Notes: a model not told the origin generated them from the letters alone. DNA of 64,000 nt from Botryosphaeria dothidea (GCA_011503125.2 WWBZ02000062.1:2170001-2234000), one strand, 5' to 3'. Counted from the first letter of the stretch, positions 1 to 12,200 are shown. Numbers and translations are program-made.

Positions 1-1940
1 CGCACATCGCTCTTGGGAATATTTCTCATCTCCGAGAAATCCCGGTGTATGCCGAACACTGTCAACCTATATCAACAACAAAGCTTGGTGTTGGTGTTTC
101 TTCGTCTGTTGTTTGGAGGATGCATTTCCTGATACTCTTCAAGGACCACTGTCCTATCGAAAGCAGCAAACCACCTTCGATGACAGTCGCAACGATGGGA
201 GTCCTTGGTCGATTCATCAGGGTCTGTGTTTGAGTTGAGGCTCTGGGCCGCTCCCTGGTCCCAGCGCTTAACTGCGAGACTCTTTCGCCGCCACGGTGGC
301 GTGACCGTTACCTCTGCGAGCGCCAACTTGAGATCTTTGCACACGTCTCGTCGTCCTCAACCACGACAGGGAGCTTCTTCCGCGCAGAGCGCAACCAGAT
401 TTCAGGTTCCGACGTTCGAAGTTGCAGGTGCGGATGCCGCGATGCTGCCACTGCGCGAACCCGGGAACCAAGTTCCATCTTGAGACGTTGGAAGATGTCA
501 ACGCGGTTGCCGCTCCGTTGCCTTTGCTCTGAGGATGCAATTTCCTGTGCCGTGGATGAAGAGCGCCTTCGTGCAGGACGGGGACCGAGATCTGGTTTCA
601 GACGTTCAACCCTGCTGCGGACTGCGTAGGCGGCACGCCGGTCCCAAAGTAGTAGTAGGGACTTGTATACCACAGAACAAAATTCCCATTTCACGTACCG
701 CAAGGCGGACGGGCTTGTATGGGCCGTCTCTGGGTCAGGACGTCAGGACCGCGGGGAGGGAGGAGCTTTGCCGAGCATAATCGAACACGCAAACGATAGG
801 TATGTCAAAGCACGCTGCTACGTCAGAATGGCAACAACACAACGCCTACGTGTCTCGGATTGGCACAGGACCAGCCACCGCCTGGCAAACGACAACAGCA
901 TCAAGGCAGAAGCGTTGGGAATTTTTCAGTGGGGATGCAAGAGCTACACTTGCGGGTAGCATGTGGTTATGCGGGCGAGAGGAAGACGAAGCTTGTGATC
1001 TCAACGACATGCCGCAACGTTTGAACGGCGCTGATGGCAAGATGATAGGCCGTTCGCAGACACAGATACGGCCGTGTTCCAAGGGCTCGAAGCCAGGATG
1101 CCAGGCCTGCCCGTCATCCAGCAGAAAGTTAGCCATGTGAAAGCCGGCTCACACAGGTTCCCCACATGAACCAGGCCTGCGAATTGATCCGGCGATGATG
1201 TGCCACTTGGACCGCAGCGGAACGATTTGCGACGCACGCGGAGAGGTCGCTTGGTCTGGACGGGCAGCAGGCAACGGCAGGCTCAACAACAATGGCTAAG
1301 CGATGATGTCTGCGAAGCCGAGGTCGCACCCTGATTGGCGTCGGACATGTGGACTGTGGATCGCTGCTCCAGGCCCGGAACACGATCCTGGAATGCTGGA
1401 GTCGCCACCGTAGGGCTGATTGCGACAGAGCTGCACAGCAGCAGCAGCAGAGTGCAATGCGACGGCGGGCATGGAGGTCGGCGTGCTGCGAATTGCCGTC
1501 GCCATCCGCGCATCTGTCGTGCTGTCGTCGCGGGGCATCGATTTCTGTCCGGGGCGAGCAGAGGAGGGTCCAGGGCACGCAGGAACAAGCAGGGGAGTCT
1601 GGGTCAATCGCTTCCGGCTGATACCCGCGCGTCCGCCAGAGCTGTGGCGTCGGCGCATCTGATTCGCTGCTGCGAGGAAGGTGCGGCCCGTGCTCCATTT
1701 CTTGTTGAGGGCGCGTTGGGGAAAATGCACGCCCAAGCACAGCACCACCTTTTTTGTCGCCCCAATGTCGCTGGCTAAATAATACACTTGCCCGAGGCCC
1801 CTCCACCTTACTCTCCGACCAGCCCTCTCGCTCAATTTCCCTCTCCCTCCACTCCAGACGTCCGGACAGGCATATCCAGCTCGCCAGCTCCTCTGCGGCC
1901 ATCACTTCAGACCCAGCTGCTGACGCTGTCCGCTGTCAAC
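1..1940. other. Long 5' intergenic/upstream region of the desaturase gene
   Basis: No convincing protein-coding gene is seen. The open frames here are short, overlap each other on both strands, and have Arg/Ser/Cys-rich shadow composition without recognisable domains. The last ~150 bases before the desaturase ATG (about 1790-1940) are rich in C and T, as is common in fungal promoters and 5' leaders. This stretch probably holds the promoter and 5' UTR of the desaturase gene; a non-coding RNA or a fragment of an upstream gene cannot be excluded. Confidence 0.5.
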
Positions 1941-3437
1941 ATGCCTTCGCACCAGCCCGTCGCCGGCGAGCAGGCTGTCAAGCCCGAGTTCCTCTCGAAC
2001 CAGCCTTCCGCCATGGCGAAGCCCTCGGAGCCCAACCGCAACCCCAAGTACGACCCGAACAAGAAGCACATCACCGACTATCCAATGACCCGCCAGAACT
2101 GGTACAAGCACGTCAACTGGCTCAACGTTTTCTTCATCGGTGGCATCCCGCTCATGGGCTGCATCGCCGCCTTCTGGACTCCCTTGACTTTGAAGACGCT
2201 CCTTTGGTCTGTTCTCTACTACTACTGGACCGGTCTCGGCATCACTGCCGGCTACCACCGTCTCTGGGCCCACACTTCCTACAAGGCCACCAAGCCTCTT
2301 CAGCTTTTCCTTGCTCTGGTCGGTGCCGGTGCCGTTGAGGGCTCCATCAGATGGTGGTCCCGCGATCACCGCGCTCATCACCGCTACACCGACACTGAAA
2401 AGGACCCTTACTCCGTCCGCAAGTACGTATGATCCCGTATCTCGTCACGTTACTTGATCTAACTTTGATATAGGGGTCTCCTGTACTCTCACCTGGGCTG
2501 GATGGTCATGAAGCAGAACCCTAAGAGGATCGGTCGCACTGATATCTCCGACCTCAACGACGACCCTATCGTTGTTTGGCAGCACCGCCATTACGTCAAG
2601 CTCGTGCTCTTCATGGGTCTGATCTTCCCCACTCTCGTTACTGGTCTTGGCTGGGGTGACTGGATGGGCGGCTTCATCTACGCCGGTATCCTCCGCATCT
2701 TCTTCGTCCAGCAGGCCACCTTCTGCGTCAACTCCCTTGCCCACTGGCTCGGCGATCAGCCCTTCGACGACCGCAACTCTCCCCGTGACCACGTCCTTAC
2801 TGCTCTGGTCACCCTGGGTGAGGGCTACCACAACTTCCACCACGAGTTCCCCAGCGACTACCGTAACGCCATCGAGTGGTTCCAGTACGACCCTACCAAG
2901 TGGTGCATCTGGTCCTGGAAGCAGCTCGGCCTCGCCTACGACCTGAAGCAGTTCCGTGCCAACGAAATCGAGAAGGGCCGTGTCCAGCAGGCTCAGAAGA
3001 AGCTTGACCAGAAGCGTGCCAAGCTTGACTGGGGTATCCCTCTTGACCAGCTTCCCGTTATGGAGTGGGACGACTACGTTGATCAGGCCAAGAACGGCCG
3101 TGGTCTCATTGCTGTCGCTGGTGTTGTCCACGATGTCACCGACTTCATCCAGGACCACCCCGGTGGCAAGGCAATGATCCGCGCCGGTGTCGGCAAGGAC
3201 GCCACCGCCATGTTCAACGGCGGTGTCTACGACCACTCCAACGCTGCACACAACTTGCTTTCCACCATGCGCGTCGGCGTCATTCGCGGTGGTTGCGAGG
3301 TCGAGATCTGGAAGCGTGCTAACCGCGAGAACAAGGAGGTTGAGTACGTCAAGGACGACTATGGCAACCGCGTCGTTCGTGCTGGCGAGCAGCCTACTAA
3401 AGTGCGCCAGCCCATGGTCAGCGCTGGCGCGGCATGA
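1941..3437 (+). CDS. OLE1: Delta-9 acyl-CoA (stearoyl-CoA) desaturase with C-terminal cytochrome b5 domain
   Basis: Introduces the cis double bond at C9 of palmitoyl- and stearoyl-CoA in the ER membrane, supplying oleic and palmitoleic acid. Two exons, 1941-2422 and 2474-3437, give 481 aa; the 51-bp intron splits the Lys codon before GLLYSHLGW. All three di-iron histidine boxes are visible: HRLWAH (about 106-111), HRAHH (143-147) and HNFHH (280-284), embedded in hydrophobic segments near 60-130 and 200-240. The C-terminal cytochrome b5 domain carries the haem-ligand motif HPGG (about 389-392) and a second His in the YDHSNAAH stretch, so the protein is a self-sufficient electron acceptor from cytochrome b5 reductase, as in yeast Ole1. 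The start was chosen at the ATG of MPSHQPVAG, after a CT-rich leader. Length and architecture are normal for the fungal family. Confidence 0.96.
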
Positions 3438-4358
3438 ATGTAATGAACGGTGCAAACGGATGGGACTACCAAAAAATGGGATTGTGGTGTGGACAATTGT
3501 TTTCAGTTCAGCTATGCCTGGACCTTTTTTTTTTTTTATCCGAGAGGCGTTTATGGAGGGTAGCGGGCATTCCTTTCCTTTGTATTTCGTGAGACTGAAA
3601 TCTAACTTTCTCACACCGTGGTCCTAGCAGAGGACACGGCTTGGGCGGACATTTCGAGCTGCTACGGCGACTCTAATTTGGGCATACTTAAGAAGTTAAA
3701 GGTCACAGCAGTGTGACAACTTACTCGCTCATTTCTCTGTTCCAGAGTTTGAAGAGTGATTCCCGATGTTCATTTCTACACGTACGCATCGCTTCATGGC
3801 AGCTAAGATAACGACAAGTATGAATGTCACACATGATGTACCGACAGGACTAGCAGTGGATGCAGCGACGAGTGATCAGGTCATGTACTCTTTTTTCCAC
3901 ATCAACTGCGGTCGACATTACGGTCGCACAAGGGCTGCCCAACACAGGCACGCCACCCATGGTTGCTCGTCGCTTCCTCCCGGCCTCCCGCAAACGCGCG
4001 AGCGCGAGCAACCCATCCATACCTACATACCCGCCTGCCATTCGTTGCTCGTGACAAAGAGGCTAGGTAGGTAAGAGAAAACAGGCTAGGCAACCACGCG
4101 ACATTCCTTCCGCAACAGCGACCGAACAGCTTGCAGAACCCCCCCCCCCCCCCCCGACGCAAGGGTTGGTGTGTGCGCCCCAGCCACCGCACTCCAACGA
4201 CGCGAACTTCACGGGTTTCACTTTTCGACGTTTGCTCAACGGTTGCACGACTTCGAGGGCGAGGTGCCGGCAAGTGACGTCAGCGACCGATTGGACCCTG
4301 ATGCCCACTGGGCCCTGGATTTCTTCCATTTCCGCTGCAGCTGAATCACGCTGCACCA
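3438..4358. other. Intergenic region with a 17-bp poly-C run
   Basis: About 0.9 kb between the 3' end of the desaturase gene and the next gene on the same strand. It holds a short T-tract near 3526-3537 and an uninterrupted run of 17 C at about 4139-4155, roughly 200 bp upstream of the TDP1 ATG. No ORF here has recognisable protein composition. The poly-C run is likely to vary in length between isolates and lies in the presumptive TDP1 promoter. Confidence 0.6.
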
Positions 4359-6545
4359 ATGCCTTGCGCACCGCCGCCACCGGCTTTCGCGGTCGATGGA
4401 GCGTCGACCACGGAAGACGAGAGCAGCAGCGCCGCGTCGACGGATGACGACGCCGATCTCGATGCCCCGGCGCGGAAGCGGCGGAAGCGGGAGCATGGAT
4501 CGAGGGCCGCTGCTGCCCATTCCGCGGAGACGCCTGTGCGGGACCAGCGGCAGTTGAGGAGTTTGGAGCGGGTGGTTAGTCCGCCGCTGGCCAGGAAGAC
4601 GCAGAGGGAAGATGAAGATGAGGGCGAGACGGAGGACGAGGACGATGCAGAACCGGAGCGACGCGCGGTCAAGAAGGTCGGAGAGGTTGGGTCGGCAGCA
4701 AAAGAGGTGCAGCAAGAGGCGTTGAACATGGGTGAAAAAGCGGCGTCATCCTCCGCACCAGAACCGAAGATGAACGGGGGAGAGCGGCGTTCGTCAACGA
4801 CGTTTGTGTCTTCGCCAATTCAGCTCACGCGTATCCGAGATCTTCCTCAGGCCGCGAACATCGACACAGTGGCCTTAGAGGATATCTTGTGTGACCCGCT
4901 GATCGTCGAGGTCTGGCAGTTCAACTACCTGTTCGACGTAGACTTTGTGATGGGCGCGCTTGACGAGGACGTCAGGAGCAGCGTGAGAGTTAAAGTAGTG
5001 CACGGCAGTTGGCGGAGAGAGGATGCACAAAGAGAGCGGATGGAGGCATGGGCTGCAGTCTATCCGAACCTGGAAGTAATCCAGGCTTACATGTCTGAAG
5101 CATTCGGCACACATCACTCCAAGATGATGGTTCTGATCCGTGCAGACGATCACGCTCAGGTTGTCATTCATACAGCCAATATGATTACCAAGGACTGGAC
5201 CAACATGACAAATGCTGTCTGGAGATCACCACTCCTTCCACTGCTACTTGCTCCAGCACATGTTTTTCAACCTCAAGTTTCACAGAATAATTCTGAATCA
5301 TCGCCTCCAGACAGGGCTGCTTCTATAAAACATCATCCCATGGGCAGTGGCGAGAGATTCAAAGTTGACCTGCTCCACTATCTCGATGCGTATGGAAGGC
5401 GCCTCAAGGCACTGTCAGAGCAGCTGGTCCATTATGACTTTTCTGATGTCCGCGCTGCACTCGTAGCTAGTACGCCGAGCCGAGTGAAGCTCAATGACGT
5501 CAAACCCAATGAGAGGACGTCATGGGGTTGGGTCGGCTTTCGCGAGGTGCTCAGGCAGATTCCGCAGCAAAGTTCAGCCAGCGGAAAAGGGGATGAAGAT
5601 AGCCTGGTCGTCGCGCAGGTATCTTCAATAGCAACCCTCGATCAAACTGGAGCCTGGCTGGAGAACTTTGGAAGTGTCCTGGGAACACGTGGGACCGGAA
5701 CTCCATCTCCGCCAATCTCTACCACCAGTAAATCACCACAGCGAAAACGAAATGCCTTCCCAGCATTCAGGCCAGCTTCCAGCCTATTGAACTCACCTTC
5801 TGCGTCCTCTTCAACTGCTTCTTCAGCCCCTTCCCCTCCCCTCTGCATCATCTTCCCCACCGTCTCCGATATCCGCACGTCCCTCGACGGCTACTACTCC
5901 GGCGCCTCCATCCACCTTAAGACCCAGAACGCCAAACAACAGAAACAGCTCTCCTACATGCGACCAAAGTTCTGCCATTGGAGGACCGCCTTCGGCTCTG
6001 AGCCAGCAGCGGCTTCCGCCCTCCGCGGCCCTGCTGCCCCCCACATCAAGACATACATCCGGTACGCCCATCCGAAGGGCTCAGCGCTGGGAAGTGCCGG
6101 GACGAGGATCGAATGGGCGATGTTGACGAGCGCGAATTTGTCTATGCAGGCCTGGGGTACGCTGCCGTCCGTGGACGGTGGGGCGAGGAAGACGAGGGCG
6201 GAACAGACGCCGGATGAAAGGAGTAAGGAGGTGAGGATATGCAGTTGGGAGATAGGGGTCATTGTATGGCCCGAGCTTATCGCGGGTAGTGTTCGGGGAG
6301 ATGGGACGAAGCAAGCAATGATGGTGCCGGTTTTCGGGAGGGATGGGCCAAGCTTGGAGCATGTTGTCGGGCTGGAGAACGAAGGCAAGGCGGAGAAGGG
6401 AGGGGGAGGGGAGAAAGTCGTGACGGGATGGCGTATGCCGTATGACTTACCATTGATGCCGTATGGGAAGGATGATGAGCCATGGTGCGCGACGGCGAGG
6501 TATGCGGAGCCAGATGTCAGAGGGTGCGCGTGGGATGGGTTCTGA
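4359..6545 (+). CDS. TDP1: Tyrosyl-DNA phosphodiesterase 1
   Basis: Nuclear repair enzyme of the phospholipase D superfamily that hydrolyses the phosphotyrosyl bond joining trapped topoisomerase I to a 3' DNA end. A single intronless exon encodes 728 aa, longer than human TDP1 because of an acidic, low-complexity N-terminus (about 1-145, with a basic RKRRKR patch that could serve as an NLS) and a Ser/Pro-rich insert near 445-490. Both HKN half-sites are present: H253-S-K255 in the GTHHSKMMVL segment, and H562-I-K564 in the HIKTYIRY segment followed by Asn593 in TSANLSMQAWG. The C-terminal W-rich end (DEPWCATARY) is also typical of the family. The ATG at 4359 is the first in frame that gives the full protein. 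Downstream it converges on the GPI19 gene. Confidence 0.94.
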   Translation: MPCAPPPPAFAVDGASTTEDESSSAASTDDDADLDAPARKRRKREHGSRAAAAHSAETPVRDQRQLRSLERVVSPPLARKTQREDEDEGETEDEDDAEPERRAVKKVGEVGSAAKEVQQEALNMGEKAASSSAPEPKMNGGERRSSTTFVSSPIQLTRIRDLPQAANIDTVALEDILCDPLIVEVWQFNYLFDVDFVMGALDEDVRSSVRVKVVHGSWRREDAQRERMEAWAAVYPNLEVIQAYMSEAFGTHHSKMMVLIRADDHAQVVIHTANMITKDWTNMTNAVWRSPLLPLLLAPAHVFQPQVSQNNSESSPPDRAASIKHHPMGSGERFKVDLLHYLDAYGRRLKALSEQLVHYDFSDVRAALVASTPSRVKLNDVKPNERTSWGWVGFREVLRQIPQQSSASGKGDEDSLVVAQVSSIATLDQTGAWLENFGSVLGTRGTGTPSPPISTTSKSPQRKRNAFPAFRPASSLLNSPSASSSTASSAPSPPLCIIFPTVSDIRTSLDGYYSGASIHLKTQNAKQQKQLSYMRPKFCHWRTAFGSEPAAASALRGPAAPHIKTYIRYAHPKGSALGSAGTRIEWAMLTSANLSMQAWGTLPSVDGGARKTRAEQTPDERSKEVRICSWEIGVIVWPELIAGSVRGDGTKQAMMVPVFGRDGPSLEHVVGLENEGKAEKGGGGEKVVTGWRMPYDLPLMPYGKDDEPWCATARYAEPDVRGCAWDGF

Positions 6546-7623
6546 AACTGGAATCCCAGAAGCAGGAGATGCCTCCTGAGCGAGGCGGGATATCATCGGT
6601 GCTATCGAATTGAGGAATCATCGGTACTTTTTAGTAGTGACTGACAGCATTCCAAACTGTTGATGGTGGACGCCGGAGCTGTAAGAAATAACCTGTCCGC
6701 TGAGCCCCCGCTGCGGAGGCCGCAGACACTGCAGCATAACAGAAGACAAACAATACAGACAGCACAGAATAAAAACACAACAATACGACTGAACGACAGG
6801 AGTACAGCAAGTGGATGATAGTCAGGACAGAGGACAAGAAACAGCAAACAGAAAGACAGAGAACACGGGACAGCTCCCGGAACAAAGTTTCACAACAGTC
6901 GCGTGAATATCGTGTCCTTGACAGAGAGCACGTGTTGAACAGTGATGAGCTGCGTAGGGAGGTACACGGTGACCTTATACCTATCGAGTGTACAATCCAG
7001 TAGCGAGATCCAAGCCATGTGCTACTTCAGGCTTCAGTCCTGGTAACTTCTTCTAGCACGTGGCATGATCGGAAGGCAAGGGCAGACGAATCAGATAGAC
7101 GGATGTGATTTGAAGTTTGTTATCCAGTTGGGCACCCAGTGGCCCATGGACAGCCAAACCGGCTCACCTGCTAATCCTAACGCCTGATCTGATGACTTGA
7201 ATAGTAGATCCCAAGCCTTCCCACTTGTCTACCTTCACCACTTGATGGGCATGCGTATTTCTGAGAAGACTACTCTGCCGTGAGCCGTCGGCTCATGGCA
7301 GTGGGTGTGATTTCATGGTCAGTTGAAGCATTCGTCTGGATAGCTTTGTCATCGAAAATCTATTACATCTGCGTCCGGCCGAATACTTCCGGATGAATGC
7401 TTCCACTCCCTATGCTGAAGACCCTGCGATGAGAAGCAGATTCTCAGCCACTCCTCCATGCGATGTCGTTGGACAGAGATTTCCCCCGAGAAAGATCCAT
7501 GGAGCCTGCTACATGCACTTTCACCGATCTGAGCAACGCCTGCAATTCTCCCAATATGACAACTGCGCCACATCAACCATCGTACGGTATTGTTAATTCT
7601 GCGAGACTGTCTGTGGGCTGACC
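6546..7623. other. Convergent intergenic region between TDP1 and GPI19
   Basis: About 1.1 kb between two convergent genes, so it carries both 3' ends. No credible gene is present. The only structured element seen is a palindromic MITE-like repeat at 7319-7410, annotated separately. Confidence 0.6.
7319..7410. mobile_element. MITE-like palindromic element, copy 1
   Basis: A 92-bp element with imperfect terminal inverted repeats of about 22 bp: GTTGAAGCATTCGTCTGGA at the left and TCCGGATGAATGCTTCCACT at the right. The ends match those of the elements at 32249-32327, 35496-35550 and 50188-50266. The interior differs from the other copies and contains GTCCGGCCGAATAC, which looks like a further partial copy of the terminal motif. 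It has no coding capacity, so it would depend on a transposase elsewhere. A target-site duplication was not evident by eye. Confidence 0.7.
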
Positions 7624-8910
7624 TCACAACACGCCATTAACGCTCCCATTCACATCATCACCCTCCTCCCTGCCATCGCCATATAAAATCTCACAAACGC
7701 CGCCGATCGGCACATCCAGCACCGCATCGGTACTTTCGCTCCAGATACCTCGCCAATCCACCTGCGTCCCCGGTTCAACCGCAAACTCATTTCCGCTCTT
7801 CCCCTCCTTGACTGAGCTGTTCCTGCTATGCCTCCCGCTCGCCTTCCGCGACCCGACCTTCTCCACCTTCCCATCCTTACCCTTCCGCACCACCCTGCCC
7901 CTCGAATCCAGCGTCGCGATCTGCGCCGCATCATCCACGACGTTCTCACTGCTTCCCATCGGCAACGTCAAGTAGCCTAGATTGTAGCTCGCTAGCGCGA
8001 CGTATATGTACACGACCAGCACGACCAGCCACGCCGGCACCGCCAGCGCCCACCAGCGGTTGGGGTAGTAGTAGATGCCCAGCTGGTGCAGGAAGGGGCG
8101 CGGCAGGTACGCCCACAGCAGGTACATGAGGAACGCGAAGCTGCTGGCCAGGTAGATGAAGAAGCCGTAGTACTCGTACGTCGGCACCTTGGGCGACGCG
8201 CGCGGCACCAGCGTCGCCGACGCGAAGGACGCGGTCAGGTTGTTGGTGGGTGTGCCCGTGCCGCCGCCGTTGGAGGCGCCAGACGTTGCGCTGGGTGCGC
8301 GCTTGCCGCTGCCCGTGATGGTCGTGGTGGTCGTTGCGTGCCGGCTTCCGGCGCTGGGGTTGATGCCCTCGACGTCGGAGGAGTCGGGAGTGGTGGGTCG
8401 CGAGGTCTGCGCGGAGAAGGAGGGCCGTAGGAGGGATGTCAGCGATGGGCTGGGCGGGAGCGGCGTGGGCGGGCGGTTGTAGAAAGGTGGGAAGAGCGCG
8501 GAGGAGGTGTGTGGCAGGTGTGAATGCGAACGCGAGGCGTGCGAGTACAAGGGTCTTCGTGGTTGAGAGCTGGTGCCGCCGTCGGTGCTGGTGCTGCGGC
8601 CATTGGGGACGTCGTCGGCGTCGTTCTCGAAGTCGAAGTCGAATTCATCGTCGGAAACGCTGCTGGTACCTGAGGCGTCGAGCGTGAAAGGCTCTTCGGG
8701 CGAGAGGTTGTCCTCGACGGAAGCGGGCTCTGAGGGAGACGTGCCCGTGTCGGTAGGGGAGAGCAGGTTGGTGGGCGCGTCGGTCTTGGCACTTGGAGGA
8801 TTGGGCGCGGGCAACAGGTCGGAATCCAGGGAGCTGAGCATCGGAAGGTTGGGCGTTGACTTTGAGTGGAAGCCCTTGGGGAGGCCATTGCCTCTACTTT
8901 GCGGCGGCAT
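7624..8910 (-). CDS. GPI19: PIG-P domain protein, GPI-GlcNAc transferase subunit
   Basis: Subunit of the ER complex that transfers GlcNAc from UDP-GlcNAc to phosphatidylinositol, the first step of GPI-anchor synthesis. A single exon encodes 428 aa. The PIG-P domain lies at about residues 250-330: two hydrophobic helices (YGFFIYLASSFAFLMYLLWA and WWALAVPAWLVVLVVYIYV) separated by the LGIYYYPNRWW segment, ending with YLTLPM. The first ~240 residues are Ser/Thr/Pro-rich and probably disordered, with an acidic DDEFDFDFEND patch; this long extension is much larger than in yeast Gpi19 but common in filamentous fungi. I chose the ATG at 8910 (MPPQSRGNG), which has G at -3; an in-frame extension to 9063 adds a poor 51-residue sequence. 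It lies in tandem 346 bp downstream of SEC8. Confidence 0.88.
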   Translation of the reverse strand: MPPQSRGNGLPKGFHSKSTPNLPMLSSLDSDLLPAPNPPSAKTDAPTNLLSPTDTGTSPSEPASVEDNLSPEEPFTLDASGTSSVSDDEFDFDFENDADDVPNGRSTSTDGGTSSQPRRPLYSHASRSHSHLPHTSSALFPPFYNRPPTPLPPSPSLTSLLRPSFSAQTSRPTTPDSSDVEGINPSAGSRHATTTTTITGSGKRAPSATSGASNGGGTGTPTNNLTASFASATLVPRASPKVPTYEYYGFFIYLASSFAFLMYLLWAYLPRPFLHQLGIYYYPNRWWALAVPAWLVVLVVYIYVALASYNLGYLTLPMGSSENVVDDAAQIATLDSRGRVVRKGKDGKVEKVGSRKASGRHSRNSSVKEGKSGNEFAVEPGTQVDWRGIWSESTDAVLDVPIGGVCEILYGDGREEGDDVNGSVNGVL

Positions 8911-9256
8911 GGCGTGGCGCAAGCTGGAGACGATTGCGCTGAGTTGGTGAGGGCGATGCGATGATGTAGTTAGGGTGAAGTGATCTGCGAGCATGTGAAA
9001 GCGCGCAAGCGCGTCGCGCGCCCGGGCCTTCATTTGTACGGCGCCCGCCAAGATCGTTGACATTATGCAACATCATAGTTACTTTTCGTCATCTCGCGTT
9101 CCACTGGGGGCAAAATGCGTGTTCAAAAAAATTCTACTGTACTGCTACCAAGGTTCACAGACATCGAGACTGCCGACAGCTGTTGGGCTAAGTCGCTGCA
9201 TCTAATATACCCGTTGTGCGACTCTAGGATGAACGCCATTTTCTGCCCAGTATTCA

Positions 9257-12200
9257 TTACTCAGTCCACATGTGCTCACTCAACTGCAACAGATAATCGT
9301 TGAGTCCCGACTTGGCCTTCATCGCCACCTCTCTCCTCTCGCTGGCCGAGTCTTCGCTATAGTACAGCTCCAACAGCACCTTCAGCTCGTCGTACGTGAA
9401 CGGTCCGTTGTTGGCCTTTGATTCCTTGGCCGCGGTGACGATAGATTCGGGCCCTGTCGTGAACATGCCGTAGTAATACGTGGCCTTGGTTAACACCGCC
9501 CCAGCTTCGATGTTCTTAAGGTTCTGTTGCAGGACGAGAATGTTGAGTTGCATGCGCCCGCAGCCATTTTCGTTCATTCGCCCGATTCTGCTCGAGTTTC
9601 TGACAAGAAGAGTGTCGGCAAGGGAACCAATGCCGTGCGTGATGTAATCATGTTGCTGCTTCATTAGCTGCGCAACAATTTCCTCGTCAATGTCGCTGAG
9701 CTCGGAATTGAGTCTGAGGACATCCGGGTCGGGCTCATTGAAGAGCTGGTCAAGACGATATGTTCCCTGGAAGCATTGGTTGATGTGGAACATAACATGG
9801 CACCTGGTCTCCAGATGGAGGGTCTGAAGTATGATTCCGGCAAGTTCGTGATACGAGTTCACCACGCCATCAAAAGCAACTGCCGTTTCCTGGTTGAGAG
9901 GCAAGAACACCGGATTACCATCTCCACGTGGCTCCAACGAGCCCACATTGGTCCAACGCCGTCTGTGTTGCTGCCGGCCACCGTCAGGACGAGATGAGTC
10001 AGTAGCACGGTCACTGATATGCCGAAGGCTTTGCACCTTGCTTGCAAGCCATTTCATGCTTGTGTAGAGAAGGCATAGAGCTGCTATGCTCTTGCGGTCG
10101 TTGATCAGATCCGGTTCCCGGAGAGCTTGGTAGTTCGAGGCCGAAATTAAGAGTTCTGTAGACTGAGTGAGAAGATCTGCGTGGTTCGTGTCGTCTGCTT
10201 CCATCAAAGCTGCAAGCGCCTTCGCCACCTCCGGATTTTCTCTCAATGCAGCGGACGCCTTCAGCTTCTTTTCCTGAGCCCGGGTTACTAGTGCCTTATA
10301 CCAGCCATAGCACTTATCGTAGTAGGTCACCATTTGAGTGATGATAAGCTGGCTGAAAGCCTGATCATGGGGAAGATTGTCAAGCATCTTGCAAAAGGCG
10401 GTGATGAGAGCGAAGAACTTCGTAGTACCCTGGCAGCAATAGTTAGCGTGGTGGCTTCTCACATGCACTTGAAATAGAGACGCACCTTGAAGATTGGCTT
10501 TTTCGAATGCAACTGCCATTGTGGATCCTCGTGGAAGGTGTCAGCTTCCATAAAAGTCTGTGCGCACAGATCCATGAGGGTCTCGTCCAGTTGAGGGTGG
10601 AAAACATTGACCAGGAAATCATCAAGGAAAGAGGTAAGAGTGCTCGTGACAATGTCCGAGCCCGGCGGTACGACCTCTTTCAAGCGGTTCAGGAATGCCA
10701 GGGATGGAGGAAGTAGTATTCCCATATTGAAAACACTTGGCTCAACGAGGAGCTTATGTCCTGTTGCACTTCCATCCTGTCCTTGGTTGTTTGAATCTGT
10801 AGTTGTCCCAACAATCCGCTTGGAATCAGACACAAGACCAGGCACTGAAGATTTCAGAATCAGTTCCAGGTCATCTCGTTCCGATGCAAAATCCGTTGAC
10901 GTGATGTCCATGTCGGAGAGTTTGAACATTTTCTGTCTCAGCATTAGCATGAAGTGTGACACCTTCGTGGATCTGGACATACCTTGTTTTTGTCTCTCTG
11001 CATGCGCAAGAAAGGATTGTCATTGTTTGCACCTCCTTGTGCAGATCGGAACGCTAGCTCGCTATCCGTGGATAGGTAGTCATGGAGCAGGGAGCGCATC
11101 TTTACAGACGTTAGCATCTCCAAGGCCGTTGTGGAAACCGAAATCCAGACTTACCTCGCTTTGGTACAACTTCCACAGCTCCTTGAAACTGCTCGTCAGC
11201 ACAGCAACGTCCCGCAGGCCATCTCGTTTTGAGATTCCTGCAACAACGTCGTGAACAACGCGGTGACTTTCCGCTATGGCCTCAAACTTAGCATAAAGAG
11301 TCCAAAGAAGATCATTCAAAAGAGTCGCTCGAGTTTCATCGCTCTCGTAGGATCTGCCGTTCTTCCCACTACCTTTGCTGGCATATGCTCGGACCAGACT
11401 TGGGTGCCTCTGAGAGACTTCAGTATTTGATCTTTCGACAACTCTGAAGAGTTCCACGGGCAAGCGTTGTATGATTGACTCGATCGCAAGGTCCAATCGG
11501 CCCATTTTTTCTAGCGCTTCCAAGATGACTTGGATGTAATGGAATGTGTCGGCTTCCGGATTGCGAGATGCATCGTCCACCAAAGCCTCTGACATATCAA
11601 GACCATCCAAAAACTGGTAGAGAGCCTTGCGGCCAGAGTCGATGCCTGCTATGGTGCCATCGGCACCAGTTTTGGGCTGGTTTTGCGCGTGAACCTTCCA
11701 GCGGTCCTCGCAGTAGGGAGATTTGAGGTACAAGTGGTTGTGGAGTTCTTCGACAAGGATATCGCACAGAGAGTGCTCTTGATTGCTCAGATAGACCCGC
11801 AGATCGCCCAAAGCGCCAATGTTCTCCATCTCGGACTTTCTTATTAATCTTAATGCGTCTTGCAAGACATCGACAGCCGGGAGGAACCTCTTCTCAGATA
11901 TCCGGATCTCCAACCGCTCCGGTACATGCTGAAGCAGCTCGATGGAGCTCAAAACCTGCAGCATTTCGTCATAGTTTTGTGATGCTGCAGCAAAAGCTTT
12001 GAGCTCCGGTTTCGCCGTCGACAGATTCTCTTTTGCCGAGACCAAAGACTCCTTCAAAGATCGCACACGCTGCTGCGATTGCTGCAGACTGTTCTGGATC
12101 TTGTGAAAAGTACCAATGGAGCTGTTGAAACCTTGATGGTGTTCGTTTACGATTGCCTTCAAGGCCGTCTGCAGCTCTGCGTTGGTGCTCATGAATTCAT

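Noticed and set aside
1129..1905. 258-codon minus-strand frame upstream of the desaturase gene
   Set aside because: Cys/Arg/Ser-rich, with CAG-repeat-derived poly-Cys; overlaps other frames of equal quality and the likely desaturase promoter.
2445..3614. 389-codon frame antisense to the desaturase gene
   Set aside because: Shadow of a highly codon-biased gene; composition is Val/Leu/Asp-rich without domains and the sense strand has all desaturase motifs.
5090..5110. GAAGCATTCGGC inside TDP1, similar to the MITE end
   Set aside because: Only about ten bases match, it lies in conserved catalytic coding sequence, and there is no inverted partner.
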